A stretch of 64,000 nt of DNA, taken from positions 1 to 64,000 of the forward strand of contig CAVWWX010000002.1 in NCBI GenBank assembly GCA_963758845.1, read 5' to 3'. Below the pieces are notes generated by a model that made no database searches, was not told where the DNA came from, and was given only the letters and a program-made list of their open reading frames with translations. The first letter of the stretch is position 1; every line of letters begins with the position of its first letter. A program made the translations under genes and the position numbers. Source of the DNA: JBDTSW01 sp963758845. Its GTDB lineage: Bacteria; Actinomycetota; Thermoleophilia; Solirubrobacterales; 70-9. Shown piece by piece: positions 35,968 to 45,136 of the stretch.

Positions 35968-36022
35968 ATCACCTGCGGCGGCTTCGCCGCCTGACATGCC
36001 GGTTTCGGTGCTAAAGCACCTC
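35968..36022 (-). repeat. Two-hairpin repeat element, copy B
   Basis: In the minus direction, right after the kinase stop codon, the stem GGTGC-TTTA-GCACC (36022-36009) is followed by a 33-nt block at 36000-35968 containing GGCGGC-GAA-GCCGCC. This block differs from copy A (32294-32326) at three positions; the first hairpin differs in sequence but keeps its position. It separates the kinase and regulator genes. Confidence 0.65.
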
Positions 36023-36023
36023 A

Positions 36024-37762
36024 TCACGCAACTGGGGTAGGTGCCGGGCTCTCGGCGGGCAGGCGCACCCAGAAGGTGCTGCCCGTGCCCAGCTTGGAGC
36101 TGACGCCGATCTCGCCGCCCATCACGTCGACCATTCGCTTCGCGATCGAGAGCCCCAGGCCGAAGCCCTCCTTCTCGAGCGCGCCGGATCCCCGGTAGAA
36201 GCGCTCGAAGACACGATCGACCTCTTCCGGCTCGATTCCCGTTCCCGTGTCTTCTACCTCGATCAGGATCTCCTCCTCAGGCCGGTCGCCCCGGCGGGCG
36301 CGAAGGGTAACGACGCCGGGCGGGGGCGTGTTCTTGAAGGCGTTGGTCAGCAGGCCGATCAGCACCTGGCGCAGCAGCACGGGGTCGCCGCGCGCGACCA
36401 GCTCGGCCTCGGCGTCGACCTCCAGCGTGATCCCGTCGGGCGGGCTGACCGCCTGGGATGCCTCCTTCATCGTGATCGCCACGTCCAGCGCCGAGGCGCC
36501 GCCCTCGCCGACCGCCTCCATGCGCGCCAGGGTCAGCAGCGACTCGGTCAGCCGGCTGACTCGGTCGGTGTCCTGGGCGAGGCGATTCAGGAAATGCTCG
36601 CGAGCGTCGGGGTCGTCCTTGGCGCCGCCGCGCAGCACCTCGATCGCTCCCGAGATCCCGGCGATCGGGTTGCGCAGCTCGTGCGCGGCGTTGGACACGA
36701 ACTCGCGCTCGGCGATCTCGCGGCGGAGCTCCTCGGTGCGGTCGCGGACCACGGCCAGCACCGCGCCCTCGGCCGGGAGCTTGCGCGCCCCGACCGCATA
36801 CACGCGGTCGCCAACGCGCAGCGCGTCGTGCTCCACGGCGCCACGCACGTCGGCGCGCCGCAGCCAGGGCAGGAGCGCGCTGGTCACCCGGCCGTCGGCC
36901 GAGATCATGTCCTCGGCGGCGGAGTTGGCGAACCGGGCCTCGCCCTCGGGCCCGACCACGATCACCGCGTCGTCGAGCGCGTCGAAGATCGCCGACAGCC
37001 GGTCGCGCTCGGACGACAGCGCGCTGAACGTGTCCTGGAGCGCCCGGCGCATGGTCTCGAGCGCGCCGCCCAGGTCGCGTGATCTCGTCGCGCCCGCCGG
37101 TGCCCTCGAGGGGCTCCTGCAGATCGCCCTCGGTCATGCGCGCGGCGCTCCGGGCCAGCCGTTTGACGCGGGTGCTGATCGCGCTGGCGATCAGGAAGCC
37201 GATCACGACCGCGATCAACAGCGCGATGAGCGCCGCCGTCAGCCGGTCGCCGCGGATCTCCTCCAGCGCGGCCTGGATCTCCTCCGGGGTCTCGGCCCGC
37301 GCAAGCAGGGCGCCGGCCGGCAGGCCCTCGCGGAAGATCGGCGTCGCCAGGCGGGTGATCTCGCCGGGGAGCTCCTCGACGGTTCGCGACCCGCGCTGGG
37401 CCATGCGCAGGGCGCGCCGATAGCCGGGCACGTCCTCGAGCTCGATGCCACGCGAGAGATCGGGGGTCAGCAGCTCGCCGCGACGGTCGAAGACCCAGGC
37501 GGCGTACCCGGGGTCGGTGACGTCGGTCAGCAGCGTGGTGGCGGCTTGCGGCGCGCGGTCGCCGATCCGGTCTGCCAGCCGCACGCTCCGCCCGACGGTG
37601 ATCTCCTCGGCCCGCTCGCCGGCGGTGTCCTCGCCCGAAGTCGCTGACGAGCAGGACCGACAGTCCCGCGGTGATCAGGGCCACGGCGGCGAAGGCGAGC
37701 GCCAGATAGAGGCGAACGCCGAAGGGGCGGGGGGCGCGCGGCTTGGACTGCTCCGTCGCCAT
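36024..37762 (-). CDS. Sensor histidine kinase with HAMP and PAS domains (two frame changes)
   Basis: About 575 residues when joined. The ATG at 37762 opens a first helix (LYLALAFAAVALITAGLSVL). After a frame change near 37635 comes an extracytoplasmic sensor part (DPGYAAWVFDRRGELLTPDL), a second helix (ALIALLIAVVIGFLIASAIS) and a HAMP linker. After another near 37077: a PAS domain (AIFDALDDAVIVVGPEGEAR), the phospho-acceptor block FVSNAAHELRNPIAGI, and ATPase motifs LLTNAFKN, VEDTGTGIEPEE, GFGLGLSIAK and GTGSTFWVRLP. It phosphorylates the downstream regulator. The signal is unknown. It ends 71 nt before the regulator start. Confidence 0.88.
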
Positions 37763-37782
37763 CGCTCGATTCTCCCACCGCG

Positions 37783-38940
37783 CTAACGGGTCGCTAACAG
37801 AGACTCGAGGCGGTACAACAAAGCTTCCAGCGCCAGCTCCTCGTTCACGTTCACCGTCAGGCGCCTCCGGGTGTCCATCACCAGCTCGGCCCCGCGCCGA
37901 GCCCGGGCGCCGTCGAGCCCCTCCCCGTCCTCGCGCAGGGGCTCCAGCCGATCGCTGTTCAGGACCAGCTCGGGGGCGCCCTCGGCGACCGCCGCCAGGT
38001 CGCGCAGCCAGGCGGTCAGGAGCTCCAGGCCCAGGTCGAGCGTTGCCGTTCGCGCCCGGCGGGCGGCGCGGCGCGCCGCCTCGTCGGCCTCGCGCGCCCG
38101 GCGCTTCGCGGCCGGGCCGGTGGTCTCACCCGACTCCTCGGCCAGGGCCTCGGCCGCTTCCGTGGCCGCGAGCCCCGCGGCCTTGCCGCCGGCCTCGGCC
38201 GCCTCGAGCAGGCGCTCCCAGGGCCGCTCGTCCAGGGCGCCGGCGCGGGCGCCGCGGGCGGCCGCGACGACGCCGTCACGAAGCTCGCGCCCCGCCGGCG
38301 AGCACAGCGCGGCGGCGCGCTCGACGTCGCCACCGGCAAGCCGGGCGGCGGCGCGGCGCTCGTCCTCCGAGGACGCCGGCGCGCGCTCGGCCAGCAGCCG
38401 CTCGACCGCGTCGGGCGGCAGCGGGGCGAAGCGGACCGGGCGACAGCGCGAGCGCACCGTCTCGAGCAGAGCCTCGGGCTCGGCCGTGATCAGGATCAGG
38501 TGCGCGTAGGGGGCGGGCTCCTCGAGCGTCTTCAGCAGGGCGTTCTGGCTTTCCTCGGCCATCGCCTCCGCCGCGGCGATCACGAAGACGCGGCGGTCGC
38601 CCTCGAAGGGGCGGTACGCCGCGGCCGCGATCACCCGCTCGCGCACCGTCTCGACCAGGTGCTGGGCCCCGGGCGGCTCGAGCCAGACCAGGTCGGGATG
38701 AGGCGAGGGATCGGCCAACACTCGGCGGCGGGCGTCGCCGGGGTCGGGGGCGCCGTCGGCGATCAGCTCGGCCGCGAACGAGCGCGCCGCCGCCCGCTTG
38801 CCGGTCCCGGGCGGCCCCGTGAACATGAACGCGTGCGTCGGCGAGGAGAGCGCGGCGATCAGGGCGGCACCGGCCGCGGGCTGGTGCGAGGTGGCCTCGC
38901 GGATCGAGTCGGGCGCCGCCGGGGGCGCCGGCGCGCTCAC
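37783..38940 (-). CDS. holB: DNA polymerase III subunit delta' (HolB-like clamp-loader ATPase)
   Basis: A protein of 385 residues. The P-loop THAFMFTGPPGTGKRAAARS is near residue 37; sensor and partner blocks are RRVFVIAAAEAMAEESQNAL LKTLEEP in pieces near 125 and LILITAEPEALLETVRSRC near 155. No complete zinc site of four cysteines is visible, as in delta' proteins that do not hydrolyse ATP as gamma does. The Ala/Arg-rich C-terminal part is typical for high-GC hosts. The GTG at 38940 overlaps the tmk stop (GTGA), a conserved actinobacterial pairing. Confidence 0.88.
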   Translation of the reverse strand: MSAPAPPAAPDSIREATSHQPAAGAALIAALSSPTHAFMFTGPPGTGKRAAARSFAAELIADGAPDPGDARRRVLADPSPHPDLVWLEPPGAQHLVETVRERVIAAAAYRPFEGDRRVFVIAAAEAMAEESQNALLKTLEEPAPYAHLILITAEPEALLETVRSRCRPVRFAPLPPDAVERLLAERAPASSEDERRAAARLAGGDVERAAALCSPAGRELRDGVVAAARGARAGALDERPWERLLEAAEAGGKAAGLAATEAAEALAEESGETTGPAAKRRAREADEAARRAARRARTATLDLGLELLTAWLRDLAAVAEGAPELVLNSDRLEPLREDGEGLDGARARRGAELVMDTRRRLTVNVNEELALEALLYRLESLLATR

Positions 38941-39557
38941 GCCCGCCGCTCCTCGACCAGCATCGAGGATCCGGGCGTGCACGTCCTCCGGGGTTCGCCT
39001 CCGCGTCGACCACGGCGATGCGGTCGCGATGGCGGGCGGCGAGCTCCTCGTAGGCCTCGGCGACCCGCCGCTGGAAATCGATGCCCTCGGCCTCGAAGCG
39101 GTCGGCGCCGTCCTCGGCCCCGGCCGCCAGCCGTAGCTGCCCGCGACGCTCGGCCTCCGCCGGATCGACCCGCAGCAGCACCGTCAGGTCGGGCGCGCTG
39201 GGGCCGACGGCGATCGCGTTCAGGCCCTCGACCAGCTCGATGCCCAGCCCGCGCGCGGCCCCCTGGTAGGCGGCCGTCGAGTCGACGAACCGGTCGCAGA
39301 CGACGTCGGTGCCCGCGGCGACGGCGGGGGCGACGACCCGCGCGCACAGCTCGGCCCGCGCCGCGCAGAAGAGCAGCAGCTCGGCCCGCGGGTCGAGCTC
39401 CAGCTCGGGGTCCTTCAGCATCTCCGCGAACTCGCTCTCCCATCTCGGTGCCCCCGGGCTCGCGCAGCAGCACGGTGTCCGGGCCAAGCGCCTGGGCGAG
39501 CATCGCTGCCTGGGTGCTCTTGCCGGAGCGATCGATCCCCTCGAGCGTGACGAACAT
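38937..39557 (-). CDS. tmk: Thymidylate kinase (frame changes)
   Basis: Phosphorylates dTMP to dTDP. The ATG at 39557 gives MFVTLEGIDRSGKSTQAAML (P-loop). After a frame change near 39447 the next frame carries LLLFCAARAELCARVVAPA, VVCDRFVDSTAAYQGAARGL (the DR motif) and RGQLRLAAGAEDGADRFEAE (lid region). Two further changes near 38985 and 38960 separate VHARIL and LVEERRA before the stop at 38937. Gene order topA-tmk-holB is conserved. Because the gene is essential, the frame changes are probably sequencing errors. Confidence 0.87.
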   Translation of the reverse strand: MFVTLEGIDRSGKSTQAAMLAQALGPDTVLLREPGGTEMGERVRGDAEGPRAGARPAGRAAALLRGAGRAVRAGRRPRRRRGHRRRLRPVRRLDGRLPGGRARAGHRAGRGPERDRRRPQRARPDGAAAGRSGGGRASRAATAGGRGRGRRRPLRGRGHRFPAAGRRGLRGARRPPSRPHRRGRRGGEPRRTCTPGSSMLVEERRA

Positions 39558-39672
39558 CGGCGCGTCAACCTAGCGGGCGGTCCGGGTGGGGGGTGCAGGG
39601 CTCGACGAACAACACCAACAACTGACAGCGGGGTGGGCTGGCTTGGGGTTTACGGCGGGCTGTCCTGCTTCG

Positions 39673-39689
39673 GGGTCGGACTGCGACCC
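39673..39689 (-). terminator. Possible small stem-loop after topA
   Basis: GGGTCG and CGACCC enclose a 5-nt loop, 14 nt after the topA stop codon in the 145-bp gap before tmk. Short stem and no U-tract; it could be a weak terminator or nothing. Confidence 0.25.
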
Positions 39690-39702
39690 AGGGCTGGATT
39701 GC

Positions 39703-42040
39703 CTACTTGCGGCGGGTGCCGGCTTTCTTGGTGCGGGCGGTCTGGGGCGAGGGCTTGCGGCGGCGCGCTCCCTTGCCGTTCGCCCCTGTGCGCGCCGGGG
39801 GTGCCTTCGTCGCATCGGCGTCCACGCCGTCGCCGTCGCCGTCGGCCTTGCCCTTGGCCTCCTCGCGGGCCTTCTTCGCGGCCTCGCGCTCGGCGCGCTT
39901 CTCGCGCATCTCGACCATCGACGGGCAGTCGTCGTTCAGGCACAGCTTCCAGGGGCGGCCGCGGAAGCCCTTGACCGTCAGGCGGGGCCGCTCGTCGCAG
40001 ATCGAGCAGCGCTCCTCGAGGCGCCACAGCTCATAGCCGCGCCCGGGCAGCGGGCCGCTGACGGGGCAGGAGTCCGGGTTGGGCGGCGGGTTCTTGGGGT
40101 CGGATCCCTCGGGGGGCCTGATCCAGCCCTCGCAGCCGTACATGCGCTTGCCACCCTTGAGCTGGATGATCCGCAGGCGGTTGGGGCCGCCGTCCTCGCG
40201 CTTTCGGCCGGCCTCCTCGCAGACCTTGCACGGGCCGAGGAACTTGTCCTCGTCCATGCCCGCCCAGATCTGCTTGGCCAGGTCCTCGCGCTTGGTCCTC
40301 CAGCTCGCGGGTCGTCTCGTGGAGCATCTCGCGGCTGATCTTCAGGACCTCGTCCTTGGAGATCTTGCCGGCGGCGATCTCGTCCATGTCGGACTCCAGC
40401 TCGGCGGTCATCTCCGGCGTCGCCATCCGCGGCACGTACTCGTGGAAGGCCTTGTACATCGCGATCCCGGTCTCGGACGGCTCGGGCGGGTTCGAGAACA
40501 CGTAGCCGCGGTCGTAGAGCTTCTGGATGATGTCGGCGCGGGTCGCCTTCGTCCCCAGGCCCCGCTCCTCCATCAGCTCGATCAGCTTGCCCTGGCTGAT
40601 CCGCGAGGGCGGCTGCGTCTCCTTGTCGACGATCCATGGGTCGCCGTCGAGCGCCAGCTCCTGGCCCTCCTCCAGCTTCGGGATCTCGTCGTCGGCCGAG
40701 CGGGCGTAGGTGTAGATGCGGGCGTAGCCCGGGGTCGACCACCACGGAGCCCCGCACGAAGTAGCTCTCCGAGCCGGCCTTGATGTCGGCGCGCGTCGAC
40801 TCGGTGATCATCGGCTCCGAGAAGGTGGCGAGGAAGCGCCGGACGACCAGCTCGTAGACGCGGCGCTTGGGGCCCTCGAGCGCGTTGGGGTAGACCGCCT
40901 GCGTCGGGTAGATCGGCGGGTGGTCGGTGGTCTCCTTCTTGCCGCGGGTCGCGGTCAGCTCGGGCTTCTCGACCAGCGGCGCCGACGGCGTCGAAGTCGG
41001 GGATCCGGACCAGCGAGGTGACCAGCTCGCGCGTGTTCAGCGACGGCGGGTAGACCGTGTTGTCGGTGCGCGGGTAGGAGATGAACCCGTCCATGTAGAG
41101 GTCCTCGGCGACGCGCATCGCGGCAGCCGGGGTGATCCCCAGCCGGCTGGAGGCGTCGGTGGTGAACGCCGTCGTGTTGTAGGGCGTGGGCGGCTTGCGG
41201 GTGTTGCGCCGCGAGGCGACCTCGGTCACCACGCCCGGGCTTGTGGTGCCGGCCAGGGCGGTGTCGGCCTCGGCCTTCTCCCAGAACTTGTCGGTCGCGT
41301 GGTGGGCCTCGAACGAGCCGTCGGGATGCGCGAACTTCGCGAACAGCTCCCAGAACGGCTTCGCCACGTGCGCGCTGCGCTCGAGCTCGCGCTCGACGAT
41401 CAGGGCCAGCGTCGGGCTCTGGACGCGGCCGACCGAGAGGAAGTTCGAGCCGAAGCGGCGGGTGGCCAGCGAGACCGCGCGGGTCAGCGTGGCGCCCCAG
41501 ATCAGGTCGATGTCCTGGCGGGCGGCGCCGGCGTAGGCGAGGTCGTAGGAGAGGTCGTCGAGCTCGCTGAACGCTCGCTCGATCTCGTCCTTGGTCAGCG
41601 CCGAGTAGCGGGCGCGGAGGACCGGGGGGCGCGCGGCCAGCTCGTCGCCGGCGACCTTCGGGTTCGCGTCGACCGCCTGCTCGAGCGCCTCGAGGCCGAT
41701 CAGCTCGCCCTCGCGGTCGTAGTCGGTCGCGATCACGATCGAGTCGGCGTCCTTCGCGACCTTGCGGACGGCCTTGACGACGTTCTTGTCGGTGGGCTCC
41801 TTGATCAGGACGGCGTCGATCAGCTCGTGGAGGTCGGTCTCCTGCCAGTTCGAGTAGCCGTCGGGGAACGCGGGGTTCATCACGTGGCCCTTCAGGCCGA
41901 TCGTGACGTGCTCGCCCTCGGCGTCGCTCCACTCGTAATACGGCGTCTTGTGGGAGGCGCCGTCCTTGGCGGATCCGCCCGAGAGGATCTCGGCGATCTT
42001 CTTGGCGGAGTTGTTCTTCTCGGTGATGATCAGTCGCATA
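39703..42040 (-). CDS. topA: DNA topoisomerase I, archaeal-type TopA (three frame changes)
   Basis: About 780 residues. The ATG at 42040 gives MRLIITEKNNSAKKIAEILS (Toprim strand), later IVIATDYDREGELIGLEALE with the Toprim acidic triad. The cleavage site reads DLYMDGFISYPRTDNTVYPP; the GFISYPRTDNTVYP form is that of archaeal enzymes, not of E. coli TopA. Frame changes lie near 40975, 40735 and 40298. The C-terminal part has LGTKATRADIIQKLYDRGYV and a zinc-ribbon region with C-x2-C pairs (GPCKVCEEAG, CSICDERPRL), then a Lys-rich tail. It relaxes negative supercoils. Confidence 0.9.
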
Positions 42041-42126
42041 GCTGAGGCGGCGCGAAGATAGCAAGGGGTCGGGACCGGCCCGGAAGGGTCAACGCCCCGC
42101 GGGCTCCCGGGCCGTAGGCCCGCCTG

Positions 42127-42132
42127 TAACGT
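42127..42132 (+). promoter_or_regulatory. -10-like hexamer TAACGT before the DUF3291 gene
   Basis: TAACGT ends 10 nt before ATG 42143 with no ribosome-binding site between; the spacing fits the leaderless pattern seen elsewhere in the window. Confidence 0.3.
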
Positions 42133-42142
42133 GGTCCGGGCC

Positions 42143-42628
42143 ATGGATGGCGGCGATTTTCAGATCGCGCAGGTGAACATCGCGACCCCGAAAGCTCCGG
42201 TCGATTCGCCCAAGCTCGCCGATTTCGCGGCGCTCCTCGACCCCGTGAACGCGATCGCCGACGCCGCCCCGGGCTTCGTATGGCGGCTCCAGGATTCGAG
42301 CGGCAACGCCACCTCGATCGCGTACGGCGGCGACGAGGCGCTGATCGTGAACATGTCCGTCTGGGAGTCGATCGACGCCCTGTGGGACTTCGTCTACTCG
42401 GGGCCCCACCTGGACGTCATGCGCCGGCGACGCGAGTGGTTCCACGCGATGGACCTCTACATGTGCCTGTGGTGGGTGCGGCCCGGACACCGACCGACGG
42501 TCGGCGAGGCCGAGGAGCGGCTGCAGCTCTTGCGCATCGACGGCCCGACGCCGCGGGCGTTCACCTTCAAGAGCCGGTTCGACCCGCCGCTGCCCGGAGA
42601 CGGCAGGTGGGCCGTGGCCGGGCACTAA
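42143..42628 (+). CDS. DUF3291-family protein
   Basis: An intact protein of 161 residues. FQIAQVNIATPKAPVDSPKL, PGFVWRLQDSSGNATSIAYG, IVNMSVWESIDALWDFVYSG and WFHAMDLYMCLWWVRPGHRP are the conserved blocks of DUF3291, an antibiotic-biosynthesis-monooxygenase-like ferredoxin fold. No function is established. The ATG at 42143 is preferred over the in-frame GTG at 42131. It precedes the siroheme-type gene by 11 nt. Confidence 0.85.
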   Translation: MDGGDFQIAQVNIATPKAPVDSPKLADFAALLDPVNAIADAAPGFVWRLQDSSGNATSIAYGGDEALIVNMSVWESIDALWDFVYSGPHLDVMRRRREWFHAMDLYMCLWWVRPGHRPTVGEAEERLQLLRIDGPTPRAFTFKSRFDPPLPGDGRWAVAGH

Positions 42629-42631
42629 CCT
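42626..42631 (+). promoter_or_regulatory. -10-like hexamer TAACCT before the precorrin-2 dehydrogenase
   Basis: TAACCT overlaps the previous stop codon and ends 8 nt before ATG 42640, with no ribosome-binding site. It supports the upstream start that includes the Cys-rich N-terminus. Confidence 0.4.
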
Positions 42632-42639
42632 TCGAGGCG

Positions 42640-43386
42640 ATGCCGGCCCAGGCCTATGCAGGTAAGGAGTGCGTCTGCCAGCTCCGCAAGGGGATCTGCG
42701 ACCAGTCGTGCGTGCGGGGGATGCTCGAGACCCCCCTGTACATCGCGTGCCTGCGCCTGTCCGGGCGCAACTGCCTGGTCGTGGGCGGCGGCGAGGTCGG
42801 CCTCGAGAAGGTCGAGGGGCTGCTCGCCTGCGACGCCGACGTCACCCTGATCGCCCCGGACGCGATCGACGAGCTCGCGCGGCTCGCCGACGAGGGGTCG
42901 ATCGCCTGGGAGCGGCGCACCTACGAGCACGCCGACCTCGAGGGCAAGTTCATGGCGATCGCGGCGACCGACGACACCGACGTCAACATCTCGGTCTACG
43001 AGGAGGCCGAGCGCCGGGCGATGCTGGTCAACGTCGTCGACGTCCCCCCGCTGTGCAACTTCATCCTGCCCGCGATCGTGCGCACCGGGCCGCTGGCGAT
43101 CGCGATCTCCACGGCCGGCGCCTCGCCGGCGCTGGCGAAGCGGATGAAGCGCGAGATCGCCGAGACGTTCGGCGAGCCCTACGCGCGGCTGGCGATCATG
43201 CTGAACGACGCCCGCGGCTGGGCCAAGGGCAACCTCCCGACCTACCAGGACCGCAAGGAATTCTTCGAGGGGATCGTCAACGGCGACCCCGACCCGGTCG
43301 AGCTGGTGCGCGAGGGGCGCGAGGCCGAGGTGCTGGCGCTGATCGCGGCGGCTCAGGAGAGCCACGCCGCGGCCCACGCCGGCTGA
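42640..43386 (+). CDS. Precorrin-2 dehydrogenase/sirohydrochlorin ferrochelatase-like protein (CysG N-terminal domain type)
   Basis: 248 residues. NAD-dependent oxidation of precorrin-2 and iron insertion lead to siroheme or heme d1-type cofactors. The Rossmann motif NCLVVGGGEVGLEKVEGLLA is near residue 45, then VTLIAPDAIDELARLADEGS, AIAATDDTDVNISVYEEAER, VNVVDVPPLCNFILPAIV and AISTAGASPALAKRMKREIA. The C-terminal helices close the family fold. The N-terminus has an extra stretch with four cysteines (ECVCQLRKGICDQSC) before the usual start MLETPLYIACLRL. There is no uroporphyrinogen methyltransferase domain. Confidence 0.88.
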   Translation: MPAQAYAGKECVCQLRKGICDQSCVRGMLETPLYIACLRLSGRNCLVVGGGEVGLEKVEGLLACDADVTLIAPDAIDELARLADEGSIAWERRTYEHADLEGKFMAIAATDDTDVNISVYEEAERRAMLVNVVDVPPLCNFILPAIVRTGPLAIAISTAGASPALAKRMKREIAETFGEPYARLAIMLNDARGWAKGNLPTYQDRKEFFEGIVNGDPDPVELVREGREAEVLALIAAAQESHAAAHAG

Positions 43387-43401
43387 GCGGCGCCGCTTGG
43401 G

Positions 43402-43899
43402 CTAGGCGGCTTCGGCGACGACCGCGGCGTCGGCGGGCTCGGTCTCGCCGCCCCGCTCGCTGGCGCAGGTGCTGCCGGTGACGCGCCCGAGCGCGTCGGC
43501 GATCAGCTCTGCCTCGGGGCCGGTGAGCGACGTCAGATGGCGGGCCAGCTCGCCGCGGTAGACCACCCGCATCTCCTCCAGCATCCGCTCGCCCGCGGGC
43601 GTCAGCTCGGCGTGGAGGCTGCGGCGATCGTCCGAGCACGAGACGCGCTCGAGGTAGCCGGCGTCGGAGAGGCGGTCGACCAGCTTCGTGATCCCGCCCC
43701 GGCTGAGGGTGAGGTAGGAGGCCAGGTCGCTCATTCGCGGCGGGCCGTCGGGGCTGGCCTCCACCGCGGCCAGAAGCTCGAACCAGCTGAGCGGCGGGAG
43801 GTCGCCCGCTGACAGCGCCTTCTGGACGCGGTCGGTGACGGCGGCGTGGCTGGTGACCACGGCCCTCCAGGCGGCGAGGTGCTGGTCGGAGACGGTCAT
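43402..43899 (-). CDS. MarR-family transcriptional regulator
   Basis: 165 residues. The winged-helix core reads LPPLSWFELLAAVEASPDG, PRMSDLASYLTLSRGGITKL (recognition helix), VDRLSDAGYLERVSCSDDRR and LTPAGERMLEEMRVVYRGEL, the standard MarR layout. The ATG at 43899 has -10 TATCAT 7 nt upstream, so the mRNA is probably leaderless. It is divergent from yceI and an FMN reductase, which it likely represses. Confidence 0.9.
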   Translation of the reverse strand: MTVSDQHLAAWRAVVTSHAAVTDRVQKALSAGDLPPLSWFELLAAVEASPDGPPRMSDLASYLTLSRGGITKLVDRLSDAGYLERVSCSDDRRSLHAELTPAGERMLEEMRVVYRGELARHLTSLTGPEAELIADALGRVTGSTCASERGGETEPADAAVVAEAA

Positions 43900-43906
43900 G
43901 GGCAAG

Positions 43907-43986
43907 ATGATAGCCGAGGAAACAGTTTCCGTGTCAAGCAGTTTGTGCTACTCTGGTTTCCACGTCAATCATTTCCTTGTCAATCA
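43907..43986. promoter_or_regulatory. Divergent marR/yceI promoter with palindrome and three direct repeats
   Basis: For marR (minus strand): -35 TTGACA, a spacer of about 19 bp holding the palindrome GGAAAC-T-GTTTCC (43918-43930), and -10 TATCAT (43912-43907). For yceI: three copies of TTTCC-NN-GTCAA-N-CA start at 43926, 43957 and 43972, the last two directly adjacent (15-bp period). The palindrome inside the promoter suggests autoregulation. Confidence 0.6.
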
Positions 43987-44005
43987 AACTTCAGGAGGAA
44001 CGACG

Positions 44006-44563
44006 ATGAGCACAGCGACCACCACCCAGGACACCGCGATCCCGACGGGGGCGTTCCGGATCGACCCGGTCCACTCCACCGTGGGCTTCGAGGTCAAGCA
44101 CATGATCTCCACCTTCCGCGGGTCCTTCCGCAGCTACGACGCCCGGCTGGACAACACCGGCGCCGCGGCGCGCCTCGAGGGCTCCGCCGAGGTGGCGAGC
44201 GTGGACGTCCGCGACGACAACCTGGCCGGGCACCTCCAGAGCCCGGACTTCTTCGACGCCGATCACAACCCCAGGATCGAGTTCTCCTCGGAGGCGCTCG
44301 AGGTGGCCGACGACGGGACGCTGACGCTGGACGGCGAGCTGTCGATCCGCGGCGTGAGGAGACCGATCCGCGCGAGCGGGCGGCTGGAGCACGTGGGGGC
44401 CGACATGACCGGCAGCGAGCGCATCGGCATCGAGCTCGAGACCACCGTCGACCGCCGCGAGTACGGCATCGAGTGGAACGCGGCGCTTCCGAAGGGCGGC
44501 TTCGCCCTCGGCAACGACGTCAAGCTCGTCGTCCGGCTCGAGCTGGTCCCGGAGGAGGCATAG
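44006..44563 (+). CDS. YceI-family protein (lipid/polyisoprenoid-binding lipocalin-like)
   Basis: 185 residues forming an extended beta barrel: FRIDPVHSTVGFEVKHMIST, FRGSFRSYDARLD, DDNLAGHLQSPDFFDADHNP and DGELSIRGVRRPI are the YceI blocks. Members bind polyisoprenoids or amphiphiles. No signal peptide is present, so this form is cytoplasmic. AGGAGG lies 8 nt before the ATG at 44006. The FMN reductase follows after 3 nt. Confidence 0.92.
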   Translation: MSTATTTQDTAIPTGAFRIDPVHSTVGFEVKHMISTFRGSFRSYDARLDNTGAAARLEGSAEVASVDVRDDNLAGHLQSPDFFDADHNPRIEFSSEALEVADDGTLTLDGELSIRGVRRPIRASGRLEHVGADMTGSERIGIELETTVDRREYGIEWNAALPKGGFALGNDVKLVVRLELVPEEA

Positions 44564-44566
44564 GCC

Positions 44567-45121
44567 ATGCGGGTCCTGGGCATCTCCGGCTCGCTTCGCC
44601 GGGACTCCCACAACACGGCCCTGTTGCGGGCGGCAGAGGAGCTGCTGCCGCCCGCGGCGGAGCTGGAGATCTTCGACGGGCTGGCCGGCATCCCGCCCTA
44701 TTCCGAGGACGACGACACGGCCGGGCGGCCGGCGTCGGTCGCCCGCCTCGACGCGGCCATTCGCGAGGCCGACGTCGTGCTGTTCTCCACGCCCGAGTAC
44801 AACCACTCGATCCCGGGCCAGCTGAAGAACGCGATCGACTGGCTCTCGCGGCCGGTGCTCGGGAACCCTCTCAGCGGCAAGCCCGTGGCCGTCGTGGGCG
44901 CCTCGACCGGCAGCTTCGGCGCCGTCTGGGCGCAGGCCGACCTGCGCCGGGTGCTCGGCGCACTGCACGCGCGCGTCGTCGATCGAGAGCTGCCGGTGCC
45001 CTACGCCGCCGACGCGTTCGGCGCGTCGGGCGAGCTCAACGACCCGGCACTGGCCGAGGTGATTGGGGAGATCTGTGCCGAGCTCTGCGCGGCCGGGGCG
45101 CCCGCCCTGGCCGCCGCCTAG
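44567..45121 (+). CDS. NADPH-dependent FMN reductase
   Basis: A flavodoxin-fold oxidoreductase of 184 residues: MRVLGISGSLRRDSHNTALL (FMN phosphate loop), VLFSTPEYNHSIPGQLKNAI DWLSRP in pieces near residue 75, and VAVVGASTGSFGAVWAQ near 105. It transfers electrons from NADPH to FMN or quinones. Co-transcribed with yceI under the MarR regulator, suggesting a redox or xenobiotic response. A strong terminator follows. Confidence 0.92.
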   Translation: MRVLGISGSLRRDSHNTALLRAAEELLPPAAELEIFDGLAGIPPYSEDDDTAGRPASVARLDAAIREADVVLFSTPEYNHSIPGQLKNAIDWLSRPVLGNPLSGKPVAVVGASTGSFGAVWAQADLRRVLGALHARVVDRELPVPYAADAFGASGELNDPALAEVIGEICAELCAAGAPALAAA

Positions 45122-45136
45122 CAGACGAGAACGCCG

